DNA of 19,158 bases from UBA3824 sp017541145 (GTDB taxonomy: Bacteria; Bacteroidota; Bacteroidia; Bacteroidales; UBA3824): the NCBI GenBank assembly GCA_947168365.1, contig CAMVLO010000068.1:1-19158 (forward strand), given 5' to 3'. The notes under the pieces are model-generated. The model had not been told where the DNA came from and did not search any database. It saw only the letters and a program-made list of their open reading frames with translations. Shown here piece after piece: positions 13,280-19,158 of the stretch. Made by a program: the position numbers and the translations under genes. Within the stretch, counting starts at the first letter, position 1, and each line of letters starts with the position of its first letter.

Positions 13280-14941
13280 ATGTTAGAAAGATTTTTAAAG
13301 CAAACAGAATTTAAAGACTTAGAAGATTTTAGAAAAAATTTTGAAATCATTGTACCGGAACATTTCAACTTTGCTTATGATGTTGTTGACGCTTGGGCTA
13401 CAGAACAGCCCGACAAATTAGCCATGATTTGGACTAATGACAAAGGCGCAGAAATAAAATATACATTCGCAGACCTCAAACGCGAAACAGACAAAACTGC
13501 ATCTTACTTCCTTTCGCTCGGTATCAAAGCCGGCGACAGAGTAATGCTGATTTTAAAAAGACACTACGAATTTTGGTATTCAATACTCGCATTGCACAAA
13601 ATAAATGCAGTAGTAATACCTGCTACACACTTACTTACAAAGGCTGATATCATTTACCGTAACAATGCCGCAGGTACCAAAGCAATAGTATGTTGCGGTG
13701 ATCCCGACATCCTGAAACACGTACAAGATGCCAAAGCAGAGAGCCCTACAATAGAACATCTTATCTCTGTAGGACCCGAAGTTCCGGAAGGTTGGGACGA
13801 TTTCCACAAAGGAATCGAAAACGCAGCTCCGTTTGTACGTCCGGAAAAAAACAATAGTAATGATACAAGTATTATCTATTTTACATCCGGAACTTCTGGC
13901 GAACCCAAAATGGTAGCTCATGCACACACATACGCTTTGGGACATATCGCAACAGCTGCATATTGGCACAATATCGGTCAAACAGATATTCACCTTACAG
14001 TAGCAGATACCGGTTGGGGCAAAGCCGTTTGGGGAAAACTCTACGGACAATGGCTCGCAGGTTCAGTAGTTTTCGTATACGATCACGAGAAATTTACACC
14101 TGCCAACATGCTCGAGATGATATGCAAATACAAAGTAACATCATTCTGTGCGCCTCCAACAATTTACAGATTCCTAATCAGAGAAGACCTTTCAAAATAC
14201 GACCTCTCAAACCTCAGACATCTTACCACAGCCGGCGAAGCTCTCAACGCAGCCGTTTATGATACGATGCTGAAAATAACAGGTTTGAAAATTCACGAAG
14301 GATTCGGTCAAACCGAAACTACATTATCAATCGCCACATTCAAATGGATGGAACCAAAAGCAGGTTCGATGGGTGTACCAAATCCGTTGTATGACATCGA
14401 CATCGTAGCACCCGACGGGCACAGCTGCGAAGACGGTGAACAAGGCGAAATTGTAATCCGACTCAACAAAAAACGTCCTGTAGGATTATTCAAAGAATAC
14501 TTCCTCGATCCAGAAAAAACAGCCGAAGTATTTACTGACAACGGATTAACATATCATACCGGCGATGTAGCATGGAGAGACGAATCCGGATATTTATTCT
14601 TTGTAGGACGTACCGACGATGTTATCAAATCATCAGGATATCGTATCGGACCTTTTGAAGTAGAATCAGCATTGATGACACATCCTGCCGTAGTAGAATG
14701 TGCAATCACCGGCGTTCCCGACCCGATACGTGGCAAAGTTGTAAAAGCTACAATCGTACTCGGCAAAGGTTACGAACCCTCTGACGAACTTGTAAAAGAA
14801 TTGCAAGACCACGTTAAGAGAGAAACTGCGCCATACAAATATCCGCGAATCATAGAATTTGTAAAGGAATTACCGAAAACCATTTCCGGTAAAATTCGCC
14901 GCGTAGAAATCCGTAAAAACGACGAAAACAAAAAAGCATAA
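13280..14941 (+). CDS. AMP-forming acyl-CoA synthetase (acetyl/medium-chain acyl type)
   Basis: The 553-residue product has the full length of the family. It activates a carboxylic acid with ATP to an acyl-adenylate and then forms acyl-CoA in the cytoplasm. The P-loop YFTSGTSGEPKM (about 200-211), GFGQTETT (about 341-348), TGDVAWRDESGYLFFVGRTD, SSGYRIGPFEVESAL and the C-terminal SGKIRR with catalytic Lys538 are all intact, so the enzyme should work. It resembles medium-chain or acetyl-CoA synthetases; the chain-length preference cannot be read from the sequence. It is co-transcribed with the XRE-cupin regulator and ends at a very strong terminator. Confidence 0.93.
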   Translation: MLERFLKQTEFKDLEDFRKNFEIIVPEHFNFAYDVVDAWATEQPDKLAMIWTNDKGAEIKYTFADLKRETDKTASYFLSLGIKAGDRVMLILKRHYEFWYSILALHKINAVVIPATHLLTKADIIYRNNAAGTKAIVCCGDPDILKHVQDAKAESPTIEHLISVGPEVPEGWDDFHKGIENAAPFVRPEKNNSNDTSIIYFTSGTSGEPKMVAHAHTYALGHIATAAYWHNIGQTDIHLTVADTGWGKAVWGKLYGQWLAGSVVFVYDHEKFTPANMLEMICKYKVTSFCAPPTIYRFLIREDLSKYDLSNLRHLTTAGEALNAAVYDTMLKITGLKIHEGFGQTETTLSIATFKWMEPKAGSMGVPNPLYDIDIVAPDGHSCEDGEQGEIVIRLNKKRPVGLFKEYFLDPEKTAEVFTDNGLTYHTGDVAWRDESGYLFFVGRTDDVIKSSGYRIGPFEVESALMTHPAVVECAITGVPDPIRGKVVKATIVLGKGYEPSDELVKELQDHVKRETAPYKYPRIIEFVKELPKTISGKIRRVEIRKNDENKKA

Positions 14942-14970
14942 TATTATTTAATTATATTTACTCAACTTTT

Positions 14971-15024
14971 ATCCATTGGTATCAGTCAATAACGAATATT
15001 GACTTGATATCAATGGATTTTTTA
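14971..15024 (+). terminator. Strong rho-independent terminator after the acyl-CoA synthetase gene
   Basis: The left arm 14971-14991 and right arm 14997-15018 pair over about 21 positions with one G-U pair and one bulge, around a 5-base loop (ACGAA). T residues follow at 15018-15023. The stem is unusually long for a simple terminator. Confidence 0.9.
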
Positions 15025-15054
15025 TTGATATAATGTATTTTCGTTGTTATCAAA

Positions 15055-15118
15055 GCCGCGACGCGGCGACATAAGATAGCCGGGGGTGTTGTCGGTTACG
15101 ACAAAAAACCCCGGCTAT
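15055..15118. other. GC-rich nested hairpins in an AT-rich intergenic region
   Basis: GCCGCG-A-CGCGGC (15055-15067) is a perfect inverted repeat. Directly after it, ATAGCCGGGG (15076-15085) pairs with CCCCGGCTAT (15109-15118), enclosing a second stem TTGTCG/CGACAA around GTTA. No T run follows, so it does not look like a terminator. Its base composition differs sharply from the surroundings. It may be a structured RNA element, a mobile-element end or a protein-binding site. Confidence 0.55.
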
Positions 15119-15119
15119 T

Positions 15120-15163
15120 ATGATTCGGTTACAACAACATCATGATTCGTCTACGACCACATC
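15120..15163. repeat. Adjacent 22-bp direct repeat
   Basis: Two units, 15120-15141 and 15142-15163, are adjacent and differ at four positions. Both begin ATGATTCG and end with ACATC. They directly follow the GC-rich hairpin and resemble its loop sequence (GGTTACGACAA versus GGTTACAACAA). The rest of the region up to 15218 shows no gene. Confidence 0.6.
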
Positions 15164-15218
15164 TCACTGTAAAATAAAAAATAGGCGTGGTATTTCAGAG
15201 AAATTTAAACAAAAAAAG

Positions 15219-15249
15219 TTGGCTGTATAGAAAAACTTCTTTAATTTAG
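15219..15249 (+). promoter_or_regulatory. Candidate promoter of the aminotransferase homologue
   Basis: TTG at 15219-15221, a 20-base spacer and TAATTTAG at 15242-15249 approximate the Bacteroidota consensus, with a non-consensus end of the -7 box. The site lies 22 bases before ATG 15272. Confidence 0.4.
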
Positions 15250-15271
15250 CATCTCAAATAATCATAATAAG

Positions 15272-16429
15272 ATGTTACGCTCAAAACTACCTGAAAGCAA
15301 TAAAGCTATATTAGCTGAGATAAAAAAAATAGCAGAAGATAATGGTGCAATAGATTTTGCATCGGCTTTACCTTGTGTGGATATGCCGGCTGAGTTGTCT
15401 ACTCTTGTAGAAAAGTATATTAGAGATGGAAAAAATCAATATGCTCCCGTTGAGGGTATTCCGGAATTGAGAAAAAATATCTCTGATTATTTTGAAACTT
15501 ATTACAATCATAAGTATAATCCCGATACCGAAATTACTATTACTGCCGGTGGTACCGAAGCTGTTTGGGCTGCAATTACTGCTATTATTCACGAGGATGA
15601 TGAGGTAATTGTAATAGAACCGTCATACGAAAATTATATTCCCGCCGTAAGAATCAACGGTGCTACACCTATTTTTGTAAGTCTTAGAGAGCCGGATTAT
15701 AAGATAGATTGGAATGAGGTAATCCGTATGGTAAATCAGCGTACAAGGATGATAATTGTAAATACACCGCATTCACCTTCGGGAAAAGTGTACTGCGAAG
15801 ATGATTTCAAGAATTTGCAAAAAATTGTAGCCGGTAACAAGATTATCGTATTGTGTGACGAAACTTTCAGCAGTCTTACTTATGATCAGACATTTGTAAG
15901 TATCAGCAAGTTTCCGGTATTGGCAAAACAAACAGTATTGATATGTTCGTTGAGTACTGCGCTTAATGCTACGGGTTGGAAAACAGGCGTTTGTCTTGCT
16001 CCGGCAGATTATACAAAAGAAATTCGAAAAATTCATAATTATATATGCAACGGAAGCAATGCTGCTATACAATATGCTATGGCAGGGAATGTAAATAATT
16101 CAGAATTGTTTTCCAAAATCAGAACCGAGTACAAGAGAAAGCGAGATTTGTTGGCATCATTGTTAAAAGGCTCAAAATACAAATTCAAACCCTCGCAAGG
16201 TACATGGTTTCAGACAATTGATTATTCAGAAGTATCATCGGAGAACGATCGGGATTTTGCGTTGAGACTTGTAAAAGATTTTGGAGTGGCAGTATTTCCG
16301 ATGTCAACATATTATCACGACAAAAGCAAAGCAAATGTTGTAAGGTTGTGTTTTTCAAGACCTGACGATGTAATTAAAAAAGGTGTTGAATGTTTGTTGA
16401 ATGCACAAGAGAAAATTAATAAAAATTAA
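15272..16429 (+). CDS. Class I/II aminotransferase homologue lacking the PLP-binding lysine
   Basis: The 385-residue product starts at ATG 15272. It is a fold-type I aminotransferase, closest in my memory to methionine aminotransferase-like (YbdL-type) enzymes: QYAPVEGIPELRKNI, ITITAGGTEAVWAAI, DEVIVIEPSYENYIPA, SPSGKVY, CDETFSSL, ATGWKTGVCLAP, and R358 in VVRLCFSR for the substrate carboxylate. The usual SFGKT(x4)GWK reads SLSTALNATGWK, so the Schiff-base Lys is Thr229, with K237 eight residues later in its expected place. Asn of NPTG is Ser168 and Tyr of DEVY is Phe199. Transamination is therefore unlikely. The rest of the fold is undamaged. A gap of 37 bases separates it from glyS. Confidence 0.85.
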   Translation: MLRSKLPESNKAILAEIKKIAEDNGAIDFASALPCVDMPAELSTLVEKYIRDGKNQYAPVEGIPELRKNISDYFETYYNHKYNPDTEITITAGGTEAVWAAITAIIHEDDEVIVIEPSYENYIPAVRINGATPIFVSLREPDYKIDWNEVIRMVNQRTRMIIVNTPHSPSGKVYCEDDFKNLQKIVAGNKIIVLCDETFSSLTYDQTFVSISKFPVLAKQTVLICSLSTALNATGWKTGVCLAPADYTKEIRKIHNYICNGSNAAIQYAMAGNVNNSELFSKIRTEYKRKRDLLASLLKGSKYKFKPSQGTWFQTIDYSEVSSENDRDFALRLVKDFGVAVFPMSTYYHDKSKANVVRLCFSRPDDVIKKGVECLLNAQEKINKN

Positions 16430-16449
16430 AATTAAAATTAAAAATAAAA
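16426..16449. repeat. Hexanucleotide repeat TTAAAA before glyS
   Basis: Three perfect TTAAAA units (16426-16443) and a degenerate fourth overlap the aminotransferase stop codon and fill most of the gap to glyS. Slippage here could alter the spacing to the start codon, but simple AT repeats are common in such genomes. Confidence 0.6.
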
Positions 16450-16466
16450 CTTTTTTGTAAACCATT

Positions 16467-18050
16467 ATGGCACAACAAGAAGATCTCTTAAAGAAAATTA
16501 TTTCACACTGCAAGGAATATGGTTTTATATTTCCGTCAAGTGAAATTTATGACGGTCTTGCAGCTGTTTATGATTATGGTCAGAACGGTGTAGAACTTAA
16601 AAACAATATCAAAGAATATTGGTGGAAGTTTATGACAAGACTTCACGAAAATATTGTTGGTATTGACGCTGCTATTTTTATGCACCCAAAAACATGGGAA
16701 GCTTCGGGTCACGTATCTGCTTTCAACGATCCGCTTATTGACAACAAGGATTCTAAGAAGCGTTACCGTGCTGATAATCTTATTGAGGAGCATCGCGACA
16801 AACTTTACGCTAAAATAGAAAAAGAATGCGAAAAAGCTAAAAAACGTTTTGGTGACAAGTTTGACCGTGAGCAATTTGTGTCTACTAACGAGCGTGTTTT
16901 AGAAACTCAAAAAGCTATCGACGAACTTACAGCCCGTTATGATAAGGCTTTGAATGCTAATGATTTGACAGAACTTCGTCAGATTATTCTCGATTATGAT
17001 ATTGTTGACCCTATTTCGGGTACTAAAAACTGGACTGATGTTCGTCAGTTCAATTTGATGTTCAAAACTCAAATGGGTTCTGTTTCTGAAGAACAGTCTA
17101 CAATCTATCTCCGTCCTGAAACTGCACAAGGTATTTTTGTTAACTATCTTAATGTACAGAAAACAGGTCGTATGAAATTGCCTTTTGGTATTGCTCAGAT
17201 TGGTAAGGCATTCAGAAACGAGATTGTAGCCCGTCAGTTTATTTTCCGTATGAGAGAATTTGAACAGATGGAGATGCAGTTCTTTATCCGTCCGGGACAA
17301 GAGCTTCGTTGGTTTAAGTATTGGAAAACTATGCGTAGAAAATGGCATGAGGCTTTGGGCTTCGGTTCTGAAAATTATCGTTTCCACGATCATGAGAAAC
17401 TTGCTCACTATGCTAATGCTGCTACCGATATTGAATACAATTTCCCGATGGGATTCCGCGAGGTAGAAGGTATTCACTCTCGTACTGATTTCGACCTTTC
17501 ACAGCATCAGAAATTCTCAGGCAAAAAGATTCAATACTTTGATCCTGAGCTTAATGAAAGTTACACTCCATACGTAATTGAAACATCAATCGGTTTGGAC
17601 CGTATGTTCCTTTCAATACTTTCAGGTTCTTATCAAGAGGAAGAAATCAAGTCGGAAGACGGCAAGGTAGATTCTCGTGTAGTATTGAAGATTCCTGCTG
17701 CATTGGCTCCTGTAAAAGTTGCTGTTTTGCCGTTGGTAAAGAAAGACGGTTTGCCTGAATTGGCTGACAAGTTGATGAAAGATCTTTCATACCGTTTTGA
17801 TTGCCGTTACGAGGAGAAGGATACAATTGGAAAACGTTATCGCCGTCAGGATGCTATTGGTACTCCTTTCTGTGTTACTGTTGACTACGATACTTTGAAA
17901 GACAACACTGTAACTGTAAGATACCGTGATGATATGCATCAAGAGCGTATAGCTATCGACAAGGTTGCTGACTTGGTATCAGCTAATTGCGATCTTAACA
18001 ATATTCTCAAACGTCTTGCTGACGAGGATATTGAACTTCCTGAAGCATAA
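16467..18050 (+). CDS. glyS: Glycyl-tRNA synthetase (alpha2 type, class II)
   Basis: The 527-residue product starts at ATG 16467 and has the expected length of the homodimeric bacterial/eukaryotic-type enzyme. It charges tRNA-Gly with glycine using ATP. It has the N-terminal SHCKEYGFIFPSSEIYDGLA, YLRPETAQGIFVNY, class II motif 2 (GKAFRNEIVARQFIFRMREF), EFEQMEMQFFI, the motif 3 Arg in ETSIGLDRMFLSIL, and a C-terminal anticodon-binding domain (APVKVAVLPLVKK, GKRYRRQDAIGTPFCVTVDY). Codon use is that of a well-expressed gene. It may be transcribed with the preceding gene or from the AT-rich gap, where no clear promoter is visible. Confidence 0.96.
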   Translation: MAQQEDLLKKIISHCKEYGFIFPSSEIYDGLAAVYDYGQNGVELKNNIKEYWWKFMTRLHENIVGIDAAIFMHPKTWEASGHVSAFNDPLIDNKDSKKRYRADNLIEEHRDKLYAKIEKECEKAKKRFGDKFDREQFVSTNERVLETQKAIDELTARYDKALNANDLTELRQIILDYDIVDPISGTKNWTDVRQFNLMFKTQMGSVSEEQSTIYLRPETAQGIFVNYLNVQKTGRMKLPFGIAQIGKAFRNEIVARQFIFRMREFEQMEMQFFIRPGQELRWFKYWKTMRRKWHEALGFGSENYRFHDHEKLAHYANAATDIEYNFPMGFREVEGIHSRTDFDLSQHQKFSGKKIQYFDPELNESYTPYVIETSIGLDRMFLSILSGSYQEEEIKSEDGKVDSRVVLKIPAALAPVKVAVLPLVKKDGLPELADKLMKDLSYRFDCRYEEKDTIGKRYRRQDAIGTPFCVTVDYDTLKDNTVTVRYRDDMHQERIAIDKVADLVSANCDLNNILKRLADEDIELPEA

Positions 18051-18076
18051 ATTTATTTTTCATATTCACACACTTC

Positions 18077-18116
18077 ATCCCTGTTTCGGTTTTTTTCTGA
18101 AACGGGGATTTTTTTT
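18077..18116 (+). terminator. Rho-independent terminator after glyS
   Basis: ATCCCTGTTTC and GAAACGGGGAT form an 11-bp stem with one G-U pair, followed by T residues at 18109-18116. The 60 bases that follow show no gene. Confidence 0.9.
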
Positions 18117-18182
18117 GATTGATTGTTAACATCTATCAGAACTACAGCGTTTTACACTCTGTTAAAAAAGGTATAATTTAGG

Positions 18183-18516
18183 TTTGACATCTTGTTGACA
18201 GTTGCTGCCTTTTTGCAGGCTAACAACTCGGTGAATATACCCGTTCCAATAACCGTCAAAAAAAATAAGGACACTATTAAAATTAATGAAAAATTTGATT
18301 ACCTTTACCGCATGGAAAACTGAAATTTTGTCGCAGTTGTTGTAAATTCAGACGGTACAACGACAGAAACTGACGTTGACATCCGCAAAACCGTCGCAAA
18401 GTTTAATTCACAAAACAGGCGTCAGAATGGGCTTAAAAGGATACAGAGCCATCGGCGGAAATGCCGCAGCAAACTCTTCAGATTTGGGTATAACTAAGAA
18501 CTTGATGGATTTTTGA
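18183..18516 (+). pseudogene. Decayed C-terminal region of a large secreted protein
   Basis: An open stretch from 18183 reads AAFLQANNSVNIPVPITVKK and continues as beta-rich sequence past an in-frame TGA (18321-18323) with VAVVVNSDGTTTETDVDI. After a frameshift near 18410 the next frame reads TGVRMGLKGYRAIGGNAAAN and stops at TGA 18514-18516. GYRAIGGN matches EYRATGGN in the partial gene at the left end of the window, so this is probably a broken relative of that protein. At least one stop and one frameshift make it non-functional. No start codon or signal peptide is present. Confidence 0.55.
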
Positions 18517-18697
18517 CGATTTAACTCTCAAAAGATTTTGCTCTTTTCAGAAGTTTTTGAGCGATGAAATATCTGATTTAACTAATCAGAAAATAGCTTT
18601 GTACAATAATGAAAAAGATTTTAAAATTGGTATTCAGTATTTTGAAAACGATGAGTATAAATTGTATTTGGATAAGTCTTTTTTAGATGATAAGTAA
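18506..18697 (+). pseudogene. Orphan open frame without start codon
   Basis: There are 63 codons open to TAA 18695-18697 with no Met, overlapping the end of the preceding fragment in another frame. It reads like a genuine soluble protein end (FLSDEISDLTNQKIALYNN, DFKIGIQYFENDEYKLYLDK). It may be the frameshifted continuation of the 18183 fragment or the remains of a small partner gene; its position matches that of the 627 and 2766 genes in the other cassettes. Family not recognised. Confidence 0.45.
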
Positions 18698-18748
18698 AAA
18701 TTATAAATTAATATAAACCGCAAATAAAAACTTCCTTGCAATCTCCCT

Positions 18749-18814
18749 ACAAGCCAGCCGCATCGTCTTGCCGTGCTTTCCAAGACGGGGAAAACGGCTG
18801 TTGAGATAAGATGA
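18749..18814 (+). pseudogene. Decayed N-terminal remnant of the large secreted protein, copy 3
   Basis: This frame reads TSQPHRLAVLSKTGKTAVEI then R and TGA. It aligns with TSQAQPYLAALSKPGKAGIE in the copies at 1314 and 4064 after a two-residue gap, with Leu-Ala, Leu-Ser-Lys, Gly-Lys and Glu-x-Arg kept. The signal peptide region upstream is no longer recognisable. It is followed, as at 1314, by the nuclease upstream sequence. Confidence 0.6.
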
Positions 18815-18832
18815 AATAACGGATACTACTAT

Positions 18833-18863
18833 TTTGTGTTACTAACTTTTTGACTTATATTTG
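18833..18863 (+). promoter_or_regulatory. Promoter of the second nuclease copy
   Basis: TTTG at 18833-18836, a 19-base spacer and TATATTTG at 18856-18863 mirror the promoter of copy 1, including the shared TTTTGTGTTAC around the -33 element. Confidence 0.7.
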
Positions 18864-18887
18864 TATCGAAAAAAAAATTACTTCGCC

Positions 18888-19158
18888 ATGGCACAATTAA
18901 TTGCTAATCCGATTTATGATTCGGCATTCAAATATATGATGCAAAACGAGCGAGCTGCTACTGTTTTGCTTGAGAATCTTCTTGATAAAGAGATACTTAA
19001 ACTTGAAGTTCTCACTAACGACACTCCGATTATTGAAGAAAAAAGTGGCGTTAGAATTTTACGTCTTGATTTTTCCGCAAAAGTAAGAGACAAGAAAACC
19101 GGCGAAACAGAACTCGTAACTATTGAACTTCAAAAATCGTATCTTGACACCGAAATTA
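18888..19158 (+). CDS. PD-(D/E)XK nuclease family putative transposase, copy 2 (3' end outside window)
   Basis: The first 90 residues are visible, from ATG 18888. They are identical to the 1534-2610 product except at about eight positions, several of them conservative (F/L, S/T, V/I, R/K). The catalytic Asp (LRLDFSAKV) and E-x-Q (TIELQKS) are kept. The gene follows a secreted-protein N-terminal remnant, exactly as copy 1 does. Whether it is intact beyond 19158 cannot be seen. Confidence 0.85.
   Translation, partial: MAQLIANPIYDSAFKYMMQNERAATVLLENLLDKEILKLEVLTNDTPIIEEKSGVRILRLDFSAKVRDKKTGETELVTIELQKSYLDTEI

Noticed and set aside
15055..15163. tRNA or other known RNA gene in the GC-rich hairpin region
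   Set aside because: No cloverleaf, anticodon arm or CCA-like end can be formed, and no known RNA family was recognised.
18117..18182. Promoter or gene between the glyS terminator and the decayed region
   Set aside because: No consensus promoter and no open frame with recognisable content were seen.

Overview
The window comes from an AT-rich member of the Bacteroidota, most likely order Bacteroidales. Promoters fit the Bacteroidota pattern (TTTG, a spacer of about 19-20, then TAnnTTTG), starts lack Shine-Dalgarno sequences, and the glycogen-type trio debranching enzyme / glycosyltransferase / GH57 and the pair XRE-cupin regulator / acyl-CoA synthetase are gene orders I know from Bacteroides and relatives. 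No species can be named from the sequence alone.

Accessory region, 1-4450. This is a graveyard of pieces of a large secreted protein family laid out as repeated cassettes: a C-terminal piece, then a small AT-rich gene of unknown function (627-1292 is a membrane protein; 2766-4007 is exported and has a HEAT-like stretch), then a fresh but truncated N-terminus of the secreted protein (1314-1472; 4064-4423). A PD-(D/E)XK (Rpn-type) putative transposase at 1534-2610 sits between two cassettes. The same order returns at the right end (18183-19158) in a more decayed form: C-terminal remnants, a small orphan frame, an N-terminal remnant, then a second copy of the nuclease that runs off the window. 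The layout resembles displaced toxin-tip/immunity cassettes of polymorphic toxin loci; that reading is inference.

Conserved region, 4450-18120. A small 2[4Fe-4S] ferredoxin has a strong promoter overlapped by a perfect 14-bp palindrome. It is convergent with mazG and a TPR-PAS-SpoIIE phosphatase gene (minus strand), with a bidirectional terminator between them. On the plus strand follow a three-gene glycogen-type operon, then an XRE-cupin regulator with an AMP-forming acyl-CoA synthetase, a class I aminotransferase homologue, and glycyl-tRNA synthetase.

The most unusual signal is a set of three apparent pseudoenzymes. The debranching-enzyme homologue has lost the blocks that normally carry its active site, the GH57 protein has Asn where the family acid/base Asp is expected, and the aminotransferase has Thr where the PLP-binding Lys should be, along with Ser and Phe at two further PLP contacts. 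All three are full, undamaged reading frames, and the glycosyltransferase between the two altered hydrolases keeps its motifs. This points to diverged non-catalytic or re-purposed functions rather than simple decay, but the comparisons rest on remembered family motifs and need alignment.
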